Of a stretch of 64,000 bases of DNA, positions 56,277 to 64,000 are shown in pieces. Position 1 is the first letter of the stretch. Every line of letters starts with the position of its first letter. This DNA is from Dyadobacter sp. CECT 9275 (GTDB lineage Bacteria > Bacteroidota > Bacteroidia > Cytophagales > Spirosomataceae), in contig NZ_CAJRAF010000002.1 in assembly GCF_907164905.1 (NCBI RefSeq), positions 3,744,001 through 3,808,000 of the forward strand, written 5' to 3'. A program made the translations under genes and the position numbers. The notes beneath the pieces were generated by a model. It saw nothing but the letters and a program-made list of their open reading frames with translations. It ran no database searches and had not been told where the DNA came from.

Positions 56277-59027
56277 ATGATCCGAATGATCCAGAGCAGC
56301 CATGCAGACCACGCCAAATCCTACTTTACCCAGGCACTCTCTAAAGCCGATTACTATATCGACGGACAAGAACTCACTGGAAAAATCCGGGGTAAACTCG
56401 CAGAACGTTTAGAAATAAACGGTGATGTAAGCCATGAAGTTTTTTCTGCCCTGTGTGATAACATCAATCCAGCCACCGGCAAACCGCTGACACCACGAAG
56501 TAGGCAGGAGCGTACCGTTGGCTATGACATCAACTTCCATTGTCCTAAATCAGTCTCGATCCTGCATGCGCTCTCTGAGGACAACCACATCCTGGATGCT
56601 TTCCAGGATTGTGTCACCCAGACCATGCAGGACATCGAGGCCGACATGAAAACACGCGTCCGAAAGGACGGTGTTTATGACGAGCGTTTGACGGGTGAAA
56701 TGCTCTATGCAGACTTCATCCATCAGACGGCAAGGCCCACGGATGGCTCTCCGCCTGACCCGCACCTGCATGCGCACTGTTTTGTTTTCAATGCCACCTG
56801 GGACGGGGTGGAAGAGAAAGTGAAAGCCGCGCAGTTCCGCGACATCAAGCGTGACATGCCTTACTACCAGGCCCGCATGGAAAAAAGGTTGTCCGACAGT
56901 TTGATCGGCCTGGGTTACGGGACACGCCTGAGTGAAAAGTCCTTTGAGCTTGATGGTGTGCCACCAAGGGTGATCGATCTGTTTTCAAAACGCACCGATG
57001 AAATCGGACGGGTTGCCAAAGAAAAAGGCATCACCGATGCCAAAGAACTCGACAGCCTTGGCTCTCGCACCCGTTCAAAAAAACAGAAGGGGCTGACCAT
57101 GGAAGAACTAAGAGATCACTGGCGCGGTCAGATCCGTGACCTTGGGCCGGACGAATCCGGTGAAGGGCAAAAGGCCGTCCGCTTTGCGCCCGAGCGGCAG
57201 CGTGAGGTCAGCATACCGCAGCACTGCGTAGACCATGCGATCTCGCATGGCTTCGAGCGTGCGTCGGTCATTGGTGACCGGCGGCTGCTGGCCTCAGCTT
57301 ACCGGTACGGGATGGGCGACCGCTCCATCACACTGAACGGCATCGACAATGCTTTCAAAAGCGACGCCCGGCTCATCCATGTCATGGATGGCGGGCGCAA
57401 CATGAACACGACCAAAGAGGTGCTTGCCGAAGAGCGCCGCATGGTCGCCCTTGCCCGCGCAGGGCGCGGCAAGATGCTGCCGCTTTACAAAAAGGCCCCA
57501 AAGGTAGCGCTCGATGGTCAGCAGGCACAGGCTGTAAGCCATGTGCTGACCACTACCGACCGCGTCTCGATCATCCGGGGTGCAGCAGGCAGCGGTAAGA
57601 CCACGCTGATGAAAGAAGCGGCGGATCATATCGCGAAGGCGGGCAAGACCGTCACGGTCGTTGCCCCGACCGCCGAGGCATCGCGGGGCGTACTCAAAGA
57701 AGAAGGCTTTGAAAACGCACAGACCGTAGCGCAGCTACTGGTCGATAAGAAAATGCAGGGCCAGCTCAAAGATCAGGTACTCTGGGTAGATGAAGCCGGG
57801 CTGCTTGGCACCAGGGACATGACAGCTTTGCTGGAAATATCCCATCAGCAGAACGCCCGGTTGGTGCTGGGCGGCGACACGCGCCAACACTCTTCGGTGG
57901 TGCGCGGGGATGCCTTGCGTATTCTGAACACCGTCGGTGGCATCAAGTCCGCCGAAGTCAGCAAGATCTATCGTCAGAAAAGCGAAAGTTACCGCTCGGT
58001 TGTGCAGGATCTGTCAGCGGGTAATATCAAGCAGGCTTTCGAGAAGCTCGAGCAGAATGGGGCCATTAAAGAGGTTGACCCTATGGAGCCTGATGCCGCG
58101 TTGGTTGATGACTATGTCAGTATTCTCAAAGAGGGCAAGTCTGCGCTGGTGATCTCACCCACGCACCAGCAGGGCGGCGCGATCACAAAATCGATCCGCA
58201 CCAGATTGCAACAGGAAGGACAATTGGGAAAGAAAGAAATCAAAGCTACCCGTTACACCAACCTGAATTTGACCCAGGCACAGAAAGCCGATTATCGGAA
58301 CTTGCCACAGGGGCAGATGGTGCAGTTCAACCAGAACCTGCCCGGCATCCGCCGTGGCAGCATCTGGACAGTTGGGCAAAGCTCCGACCACAGTGTCTAC
58401 ATCCAAGACGAACAAAACCGGCAGGTGATGCTGCCTGTCGAAAACAGCGGCAGCTATGAGGTCTACAAACAAGGCGAGATCGCCCTTGCCAAGGGTGATC
58501 TTATCCGCATCACGCGCAACGGGTTTGACCAGGACAAAAAACGACTCAATAACGGGCAGATATTGCAGGTTGAATCCGTCAAAAAAAGTGGGGATATCAC
58601 CCTGATGAATGCTGCCAGCCAGAATCGCTATCAGATCAGACAGGATTTTGGGCATCTGACGCATGCTTACTGCATCACCTCGCATGCCTCGCAGGGCAAA
58701 ACGGTAGATGAGGTGCTGCTCTATCAGCCCTCATCGACCTTTGAAGCCACCGATGCCAAACAGCTTTATGTATCCGTCTCACGCGGGCGCGAGCGTGTCA
58801 GCATTTATACCGACGATAAGCAGAGCCTTTTAGAGCATGCCAAAAGGATCGGTGACCGCAAGTCGGCCATCGAGCTGCTCACCAACAATGACAAGGTCTG
58901 GCAGCATGGCATGCAGCGCATTAGGGAGGAAATGTACAAACGTGAGCACAGGCCGGTGAAGGAACCTGTCGATATCCAAAAACCTATGCGTGTGAAAAAA
59001 GACAAAGGCTATGAACCAGGGATTTAA
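56277..59027 (+). CDS. MobF-family relaxase-helicase (TrwC/TraI-like)
   Basis: A 916-residue conjugative relaxase. The N-terminal TrwC domain has candidate catalytic tyrosines Y26 and Y27 (SKADYYIDGQ) and the metal-binding triad DPHLHAHCFVFN (H163, H165, H167). The C-terminal half is a RecD-like helicase with Walker A IIRGAAGSGKTTLM (about 432-445), Walker B VLWVDEAGLLG and later GDTRQHSSVVRGDAL. Nicks oriT, stays covalently bound to the DNA and unwinds it during transfer. Overlaps the next gene by 17 bases. Confidence 0.95.
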   Translation: MIRMIQSSHADHAKSYFTQALSKADYYIDGQELTGKIRGKLAERLEINGDVSHEVFSALCDNINPATGKPLTPRSRQERTVGYDINFHCPKSVSILHALSEDNHILDAFQDCVTQTMQDIEADMKTRVRKDGVYDERLTGEMLYADFIHQTARPTDGSPPDPHLHAHCFVFNATWDGVEEKVKAAQFRDIKRDMPYYQARMEKRLSDSLIGLGYGTRLSEKSFELDGVPPRVIDLFSKRTDEIGRVAKEKGITDAKELDSLGSRTRSKKQKGLTMEELRDHWRGQIRDLGPDESGEGQKAVRFAPERQREVSIPQHCVDHAISHGFERASVIGDRRLLASAYRYGMGDRSITLNGIDNAFKSDARLIHVMDGGRNMNTTKEVLAEERRMVALARAGRGKMLPLYKKAPKVALDGQQAQAVSHVLTTTDRVSIIRGAAGSGKTTLMKEAADHIAKAGKTVTVVAPTAEASRGVLKEEGFENAQTVAQLLVDKKMQGQLKDQVLWVDEAGLLGTRDMTALLEISHQQNARLVLGGDTRQHSSVVRGDALRILNTVGGIKSAEVSKIYRQKSESYRSVVQDLSAGNIKQAFEKLEQNGAIKEVDPMEPDAALVDDYVSILKEGKSALVISPTHQQGGAITKSIRTRLQQEGQLGKKEIKATRYTNLNLTQAQKADYRNLPQGQMVQFNQNLPGIRRGSIWTVGQSSDHSVYIQDEQNRQVMLPVENSGSYEVYKQGEIALAKGDLIRITRNGFDQDKKRLNNGQILQVESVKKSGDITLMNAASQNRYQIRQDFGHLTHAYCITSHASQGKTVDEVLLYQPSSTFEATDAKQLYVSVSRGRERVSIYTDDKQSLLEHAKRIGDRKSAIELLTNNDKVWQHGMQRIREEMYKREHRPVKEPVDIQKPMRVKKDKGYEPGI

Positions 59028-59409
59028 ACTCCGTTTTGACCAGATGCGCGAAAACGCTCCTGCGCAGGCGCAGCCTGACGCACAGGACCAGGCCACATCT
59101 GACCGCCCCGTCTATGAGGCGGCCTCGGTGCGCAATTTGCATCTGGTCTGGCTGGATGGCAGGGAATCGTTTTTAAACTATGCCTACCTGGTCCACGCAG
59201 AGTTCAGTCACGGTGATGATCTCAACGAGATCCTGCTGAACTTTTCAGGGTATGTGGTAGCGCTCAGGGGTTATCTTTTGCAGGCTTTGTTTGCCGAACT
59301 AGTCGATCATCTGCCACGGGTGATCCTGCAAGAAGATCCCCGCTACCTGGCCACTGGCCAGGTCAGTGGGCCTGTTGTCACCGAGATCATGGTGGCAAAG
59401 CCGTCGTGA
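59011..59409 (+). CDS. Hypothetical protein coupled to the relaxase gene
   Basis: A 132-residue protein starting inside the relaxase gene end. An Ala/Gln/Asp-rich N terminus (NAPAQAQPDAQDQATSD) precedes a folded part (YEAASVRNLHLVWLDGRESFLNYAYLVHAEFSHGDDLN). Overlap suggests joint translation with the relaxase; role unknown. Confidence 0.65.
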   Translation: MNQGFKLRFDQMRENAPAQAQPDAQDQATSDRPVYEAASVRNLHLVWLDGRESFLNYAYLVHAEFSHGDDLNEILLNFSGYVVALRGYLLQALFAELVDHLPRVILQEDPRYLATGQVSGPVVTEIMVAKPS

Positions 59410-59419
59410 TTTGAAAAAA

Positions 59420-59445
59420 TGCCGGGCAAGTTTCCCTGCCCGGCA
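59420..59445. terminator. Hairpin between convergent genes
   Basis: TGCCGGGCA (59420-59428) and TGCCCGGCA (59437-59445) form a 9-bp GC-rich stem with an 8-base loop, preceded by AAAAAA on the + strand (T-run for the minus-strand transcript). It terminates at least the leftward gene at 59452. Confidence 0.65.
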
Positions 59446-59451
59446 GAAAGT

Positions 59452-59664
59452 TCAGCTTTCCCGTGGCTGGTATTTAAGTACCACCAGCGAGATCTTTTGC
59501 CCGAACAGGTTCAGTGAGATGTTCATACTGCCGGTTTCTTCGTTGAGCCAGGCTACGCCTGTTTTATTCCAGTTTTTCTTGTCACTATCCGCTTTGTCGG
59601 TCGTGTAGAAAATGTTGTGGGTTGGGTGTTTCTTTTCGGTTTGGTTTTTAGTAGTCATCATCAA
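59452..59664 (-). CDS. Small hypothetical protein of mobile elements
   Basis: A 70-residue basic protein; the blocks NKTGVAWLNEETGSMNISLNLFGQKISLVVL suggest a small beta-rich DNA- or ligand-binding fold. I believe similar proteins recur on Bacteroidota plasmids. Two Met lie before the first likely start (MTTKNQ). Confidence 0.6.
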   Translation of the reverse strand: MMMTTKNQTEKKHPTHNIFYTTDKADSDKKNWNKTGVAWLNEETGSMNISLNLFGQKISLVVLKYQPRES

Positions 59665-60061
59665 ATCTCCTTTTTGTTAGTCGATGATGGCAGCGTAAAT
59701 AGCGCATAAGGATGTGACAGCTCCCCGAAGCGAAGCGGAGTCGTCAGATGATTTTTTATGCAGTAAAAAAATCAGGGATAGGCGTCCGTCACAGCCGACT
59801 GCGCTAAGCTGACAGCATGAATCGATAGACAAAAAGGTGATTTCTTGAATGGTCGCGAACAAATCCGAAAGGGTATGACCGGCTTACCTGGTTTCATGAA
59901 TGATCTGTGCGGGATATGGCTTGCTTGGGAATTACGGAGTTCTGCTCGGCTTCACATGAGCAAGGTAGCTCGTAGGCCAGGGTTGTTTGTGCTGCTGGTA
60001 ATACGCTTTTACCCAAATGGAACGATATTACAACCGATACGGTACTTGTCGGCAAGCTATT
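59665..60061. promoter_or_regulatory. Structured intergenic region, second candidate oriT
   Basis: Arms TGTGAC (from 59714) and GTCACA (near 59790) flank a smaller hairpin GATTTTTT-atgcagta-AAAAAATC around 59748-59771. Words GACAGC and TGACAGC recur. Inverted repeats between the relaxase operon and the toxin-antitoxin operon fit an oriT or replication/partition site. No rep gene is visible nearby. Confidence 0.35.
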
Positions 60062-60091
60062 TGTCCAGTTTTTTATAAAAAATACTGGACA
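60062..60091. promoter_or_regulatory. Palindromic putative operator of the AbiE-like operon
   Basis: TGTCCAGT (60062-60069) and ACTGGACA (60084-60091) are perfect inverted arms around a 14-base AT-rich centre, 31 bp before the antitoxin ATG. AbiEi-type antitoxins repress by binding inverted repeats; this is an excellent candidate site. Confidence 0.65.
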
Positions 60092-60121
60092 TTATTCGTT
60101 GGTTGTATTATACTTGTACCC

Positions 60122-60847
60122 ATGAAAACATCTGACTATGTAGCTTTTAGTGTTAATAAACTACCCAAAGGGTATGTTTTTACCTATGAGAGCCTTATTG
60201 ACGATGTCAATAAACGGGAGGCTGTGATAAAGGCGCTCAACCGTATGGTTTCCGCAGGCAAGCTGGCAAAACTGGCAAAAGGCAAATACTACAAGCCGGA
60301 ACAAACCCCTTTCGGAACCTTGTTGCCGGACGTGGCTCAAGTCGTTAAAGACCTTCTCGAAGAAGGCGGCAAGCCGATTGGCTATTTAACGGGACTAAGC
60401 ATCTACAACAGGCTTGGACTTACCACGCAGGTCAGCAACATTATTCAAATTGGCAGAAATGATATTCGTTCCTCTTTTCACAGGGAACGGTATACCATTT
60501 CATTTATCAAACAAAAGAACATCATTACCAAAGACAATATACCCTTACTGCAAATGCTGGACACGATCCGGTACATCAAAAAGATACCCGATACCTCTAT
60601 CGAATCGGCTCTCAAGCGGCTGATAGCCCTTTTAAAGGGCCATTCGGAAAATGAACTGTCACGGATGGTACGCCTGGCATTGAAATATCCGCCATCCACC
60701 AGGGCATTGCTCGGTGCCTTGCTGGATCAGCTTGGCATGACTACCTTATCAGGGGGGCTTTACCCAACATTGAACCCCATTACGCAATATGAGCTTATTG
60801 GGGCCGACAAGGTTCTTGATTATACGGAAAAGTGGAACATCAAATGA
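60122..60847 (+). CDS. DUF6088 / AbiEi-like antitoxin
   Basis: A 241-residue protein from the ATG at 60122 (MKTSDYVAFSVNKLPKGYVF); an upstream frame would read through the operator. The N-terminal winged helix (YESLIDDVNKREAVIKALNRMVSAGKLAKLAKGKYYKPE) should bind the palindrome at 60062-60091; the rest is the AbiEi-like C-terminal domain. Its TGA overlaps the toxin ATG (ATGA at 60844-60847), the hallmark of a coupled type IV toxin-antitoxin operon. Confidence 0.85.
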   Translation: MKTSDYVAFSVNKLPKGYVFTYESLIDDVNKREAVIKALNRMVSAGKLAKLAKGKYYKPEQTPFGTLLPDVAQVVKDLLEEGGKPIGYLTGLSIYNRLGLTTQVSNIIQIGRNDIRSSFHRERYTISFIKQKNIITKDNIPLLQMLDTIRYIKKIPDTSIESALKRLIALLKGHSENELSRMVRLALKYPPSTRALLGALLDQLGMTTLSGGLYPTLNPITQYELIGADKVLDYTEKWNIK

Positions 60848-61824
60848 ATTTACACGAAAACAAAACACTTTTCCGTCAGGCGGTACAAGCAACAGCGGAC
60901 CGCATGCAAATTCCGGCAATATATGTTGAAAAAGACTATTGGGTAACCTACGCCCTTTATACGATCTTCCAAGATGAAATTGGCAAAGAAACGATATTCA
61001 AAGGTGGCACCGCGCTATCCAAATGCTTCAAGATGATCGAACGTTTTTCCGAGGATATCGACCTTGTCGTTATTCGAAAAGAAGGAGAAACAGATAACCG
61101 GCTTAAAACCAAGCTCAAAACAATAAGTGCCTGCATTGAACCCGTTCTGCCCGAAATCGAGCTTGAAGGGCTTACTCATAAAAGAGGTATGAACAGGAAA
61201 ACGGCTCACCAGTTTCCAAAGGAGTTCACCGGAGCTTATGGCCAGATACGGGATGTCATTGTCCTGGAAACCACATGGCTTGGAAACTACGAGCCGTACG
61301 GTGAGCAGACTATTGCTTCGTTCGTGGGCGGGATGATGCTGGAGGCCAACCAGCATCAGATCGCATCACAGTATCACCTGTTACCATTCACGGTTCAGGT
61401 ACTATCACCTTTGCGCACTCTATGCGAAAAAATCATGAGTCTTGTCCGGTTTTCACATACGGATACACCCATAGCCGATCTGCGTAAAAAGGTACGCCAT
61501 CTTTACGACCTTCATCAACTATTGCAACTGGAAGAATATTCCGGATTTCTCCGCTCCGAAGCATTTGAGAAAATATTAATAGATGTCGGAAGAGACGACT
61601 TCAAAAGCTTTCGGAATAATAACCAGTGGCTCAAGATACACCCTGCTGATGCTATGATGTTCGGCAATCTGGAAAATACATGGAACCAGATCAAAGATGC
61701 TTACACCAGAGATTTTAAAAATCTTGTATTTGGCAAGCTGCCTGACGAAGCATCCATTCTCGATTGCCTGAAATCAATTCAGTCCCGTTTAAAGACAGTA
61801 TCATGGATTGAATTTGAGCATTGA
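60844..61824 (+). CDS. AbiEii/AbiGii-family nucleotidyltransferase toxin
   Basis: A 326-residue nucleotidyltransferase from the ATG at 60844. Nucleotide-binding motif FKGGTALSKCF (GGTALSK at 54-60) and the catalytic acidic pair D71, D73 in FSEDIDLVV. Cytosolic toxin acting on tRNA or other nucleic acid targets in AbiE systems; held inactive together with the upstream antitoxin gene. Serves plasmid maintenance and/or phage abortive infection. Confidence 0.9.
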   Translation: MNLHENKTLFRQAVQATADRMQIPAIYVEKDYWVTYALYTIFQDEIGKETIFKGGTALSKCFKMIERFSEDIDLVVIRKEGETDNRLKTKLKTISACIEPVLPEIELEGLTHKRGMNRKTAHQFPKEFTGAYGQIRDVIVLETTWLGNYEPYGEQTIASFVGGMMLEANQHQIASQYHLLPFTVQVLSPLRTLCEKIMSLVRFSHTDTPIADLRKKVRHLYDLHQLLQLEEYSGFLRSEAFEKILIDVGRDDFKSFRNNNQWLKIHPADAMMFGNLENTWNQIKDAYTRDFKNLVFGKLPDEASILDCLKSIQSRLKTVSWIEFEH

Positions 61825-61832
61825 ACTGTCCT

Positions 61833-62747
61833 TTATAGGGCCATTTTCAAAACCTGATTCCAATCCGCACCTATTTCCTGCGGAACATGTCGGATAACCC
61901 GCTTAGTAAATTTGTTCCCGATAAACTCCTCGATCCGTTCAGCAATTGAATTGCCACCAGCATCATTATCCACTGCAAGTACGATTTGTTCCAGCAGCGG
62001 CATTTTGGCTATCACACTTACCAGAAACTCAAACTGCTTGTCACGCATGCCGCCGGAGACAGCGGCGTAAGCCGTGTTTACCGGTTTGAAAAGCGTATAA
62101 TGGCTTAAAGCATCGATAGGACTTTCGGCTAATACCAAAGTAGTATCTGAAGGCTCGATAGCTCCCAGCCAAAGCGCCTTTTCGCTGCCGCGCATAAAGA
62201 CGCCTTTGTCGTGGTTTTTCAGTTCGAGACCGCAGATTCCCTGACCGTCCTGGTGCGGAAAAACAACATTGCCGTAATAGTCCTGAAAAATCTTCCCGCG
62301 AAAGCGCTCGTTTACGAGTACTTGTGAGGGAATTTTTCGCTCGTCGGTAAGATAAGGATGGGTGATGATCGGTTTCATTCTTTGAAACGCTTTCAAAATA
62401 CGCTGCCTGTCATAGACCTGTTCTTTCACATCAGGCACATTGTAGTGTGACAAAGTCTGGCCGTGGCTTTCCCATCCGGCCAGATGTTCGGCGATTTCAG
62501 GCAGCGTTTTTCCGGTTCGTCTTTGGATAAAATCGACAATTGTGCCGTTGTCCTGATTATCTCGGACGGAAAAGTAAATCCAGGTATCTGCTTTTCTTGA
62601 TATAATGATCTTATCACCATTGTTATGGCGCATAACCAGTGAGCTGCGGGTAGACTTTCTGCTATCCAGCTCATAACCCTGCGCTGCGGCATACTGGCCG
62701 AGGTTGATGGATTCTTTGAAAAAGGCAAAGTCATTTTTATGGGTCAT
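61833..62747 (-). CDS. Toprim-domain protein with DUF3991 (mobile element primase-like)
   Basis: About 304 residues from the ATG at 62747, which has a strong Shine-Dalgarno GGAGGT five bases upstream. The N-terminal half (FFKESINLGQYAAAQGYELDS; RRTGKTLPEIAEHL) is DUF3991-like. The C-terminal Toprim fold has TTLVLAESPIDALSH and EQIVLAVDNDAGGNS, giving the E and DxD acidic residues. Such proteins occur on mobilisable elements and are thought to act in DNA priming or handling. Convergent with the toxin gene. Confidence 0.85.
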   Translation of the reverse strand: MTHKNDFAFFKESINLGQYAAAQGYELDSRKSTRSSLVMRHNNGDKIIISRKADTWIYFSVRDNQDNGTIVDFIQRRTGKTLPEIAEHLAGWESHGQTLSHYNVPDVKEQVYDRQRILKAFQRMKPIITHPYLTDERKIPSQVLVNERFRGKIFQDYYGNVVFPHQDGQGICGLELKNHDKGVFMRGSEKALWLGAIEPSDTTLVLAESPIDALSHYTLFKPVNTAYAAVSGGMRDKQFEFLVSVIAKMPLLEQIVLAVDNDAGGNSIAERIEEFIGNKFTKRVIRHVPQEIGADWNQVLKMAL

Positions 62748-62757
62748 ACTGACCTCC

Positions 62758-63129
62758 TTAGTATTCTGTCGGAAGCAGAAGGACACTGTCTGTCAAAAAC
62801 AGTCGGATTTTAGGAAGTTTGAAATCCGTATAGCTGATATGCTCTGAATAAACGGTGTCATCGTTGCCGTTTCCGCAGGTAAGCATCGCGGTCTGATCTG
62901 GGTTGACTGTAAGCTCCCAGACCTGGAAAGGTTCGATTTTAACTGCTGGCTGTTCATATTGAAGGGCGAAAATCCGGTCTATGAGCCAGTAACATTGTGC
63001 TTCGGTGGCCAGGAATTGAATACCGTCGGTATAGGTGAACTGACGAAAGAGCTGGTGTCTGTACCAGTTCACCGTTCCTGTGAAGGTTCTCAAAGTCTGT
63101 GACAGGTGGATGGCGTCTTTGTTTTCCAT
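62758..63129 (-). CDS. DUF6876-family protein
   Basis: About 123 residues from the ATG at 63129 (MENKDAIHLSQTLRTFTGTVNWYRHQLFRQ). A longer in-frame extension upstream has poor composition and is rejected. Contains the conserved GIQFLATEAQCYWLIDRIFALQ. A frequent companion of Toprim and ArdC-like genes on Bacteroidota plasmids. Function unknown. Confidence 0.8.
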   Translation of the reverse strand: MENKDAIHLSQTLRTFTGTVNWYRHQLFRQFTYTDGIQFLATEAQCYWLIDRIFALQYEQPAVKIEPFQVWELTVNPDQTAMLTCGNGNDDTVYSEHISYTDFKLPKIRLFLTDSVLLLPTEY

Positions 63130-63359
63130 GATATTTCCCTTTCTTTTTGTGAAGGCCTGATTGCCTTGTGCAGACCGTCCACGGGCTGTCTGCCAGCGGC
63201 TTTGCAAGCTGTTTTTTGTCTCGCGAGGAAGCCGCAAGGCGGGGAAAAAACCGCTTGCAAAATGCGGCAAGCCCGTAGGCTGCACATGGAAGGCAATCTG
63301 GACTTCACAGATCGAAAGGAAGTAAAATCAAAGACGGCAACTTCGAACAAACTTTGGAA

Positions 63360-64000
63360 TCATGTTGAATGAGCCAATACAAACTCAGCCGCCTTTTGTG
63401 CATGGGAAGCAGCAGAAAAGATAAGACGCTTGTCATCCTGCAAAGCTTTCAACCAATGCTGGATGTAGGCTGCATGTTGCTCTTGTGGAATAGGCTCAAT
63501 GCCCAGTATTGCAGAGAGATAGCAGGAGCCGATTTCGGCGACAAGTTCTTCTTTGGCGTACCCTTGGTCACCGAAATGTTTTCTGCCGAAATCCCGGTCA
63601 AGGCGTGTGGGATGCTTTGTCCAGTGGCAAATTTCATGTCCGAGCGTGGAATAAAATCCTTCGGCACTTTCAAAGCTTTCAAACGGTGGCATCTGAATGC
63701 GGTCAGTGGTTTGGTTGTATGACGCATTGGTACCGGTGTATATGTCTGCCTTGGTATTGGCAAAGAATGTTTCGAGTTCCTGATTACGTTGAGCGAGATT
63801 CAGCTCTTTTCTTTCCGGAATATTGTAATAATGCGCTGGTAAATCCTTGATTTGTGAAACGTTGAAGACCGTATAGGTTTTTAGGAAAGGAATTTTCCGG
63901 GTTTCTGATTGACCATCCTGACTTTCTTCTTCTTTGATCATATGATCGGCATAGACAATCTGGGTTCCTTTCTCGCCTTTAATCACCGAGCCTTTCAGCT
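63360..64000 (-). CDS. ArdC-like antirestriction/metallopeptidase protein (5' end beyond window)
   Basis: The visible 213 residues include the end of a single-stranded-DNA-binding part (LKGSVIKGEKGTQIVYADHM; KTYTVFNVSQIKDLP) and a zincin-like metallopeptidase domain with GHEICHWTKHPTRLDRDFG (HEICH zinc motif) and YAKEELVAEIGSCYLSAILG. ArdC-like proteins protect incoming plasmid DNA from restriction. The reading frame is open to the window edge at 64000. Confidence 0.88.
   Translation of the reverse strand, partial: LKGSVIKGEKGTQIVYADHMIKEEESQDGQSETRKIPFLKTYTVFNVSQIKDLPAHYYNIPERKELNLAQRNQELETFFANTKADIYTGTNASYNQTTDRIQMPPFESFESAEGFYSTLGHEICHWTKHPTRLDRDFGRKHFGDQGYAKEELVAEIGSCYLSAILGIEPIPQEQHAAYIQHWLKALQDDKRLIFSAASHAQKAAEFVLAHST

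Noticed and set aside
62787..63285. Upstream extensions of the Toprim and DUF6876 frames
   Set aside because: Toprim has a strong Shine-Dalgarno only before 62747; the DUF6876 extension (63130-63285) is low quality.

Overview
The window looks like accessory DNA from a Bacteroidota bacterium, most likely of the Cytophagales (Dyadobacter- or Spirosoma-like). The organism name is inference. The visible support is TAnnTTTG-type -7 promoter elements, several 500-600 residue HisKA_2/TPR kinases, TolC/RND and HlyD systems of Bacteroidota type, and a mobilisation module (MobF relaxase, short TraG-like coupling protein, DUF6876, DUF3991/Toprim and ArdC-like proteins) typical of plasmids and integrative elements of this phylum. 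Plasmid versus chromosomal island cannot be decided from the window.

Layout. 1-0.8 kb: edge of a Tn3-type transposon (start of a transposase, divergent serine resolvase). 0.8-9.5 kb: two-component system followed by a TolC/RND/membrane-fusion efflux operon and a DUF1259 protein. 9.55-12.15 kb: a visibly GC-richer patch with a ChrB-like chimera and a DUF5916 outer-membrane protein. 12.47-13.78 kb: complete IS3-family element with a -1 frameshift site, abutting a broken gene. 14.3-18.2 kb: accessory block with an AbiEi-like/Fic fusion and a two-gene XRE-ImmA operon preceded by four repeats at exact 23-bp spacing. 18.4-23.7 kb: TetR regulator divergent from an ABC/HlyD/TolC export operon whose ABC subunit has degenerate ATPase motifs. 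24-32.6 kb: universal stress protein, TerC, an overlapping Fic/LRR pair, small hypotheticals, isocitrate dehydrogenase and a divergent LysR regulator. 32.8-44.2 kb: a long leftward run of reductases, hydrolases, a flavodoxin, an iron-sulfur protein and a cytochrome, with a divergent AraC regulator and cupin. Two near-identical 38-bp elements lie upstream of the two leading leftward genes.

44.7-64 kb: mobile-element backbone. It holds a small HTH protein, hypotheticals, a LytTR response regulator with two tandem duplicated kinases, a coupling protein, a membrane-protein gene split by a complete IS21 element (8-bp target duplication), a MobF relaxase, a type IV AbiE-like toxin-antitoxin operon (DUF6088/AbiEii) with a palindromic putative operator, a Toprim protein, a DUF6876 protein and an ArdC-like protein running off the right edge.

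How the parts fit. The right third is a transfer/maintenance backbone, probably no longer fully functional for transfer because of the IS21 insertion. The left two thirds are cargo: efflux, export, stress, redox/hydrolase genes and several Fic/XRE-ImmA modules that may act in conflict with phages or other elements. All functional statements rest on motif recognition by eye; no database search was run.
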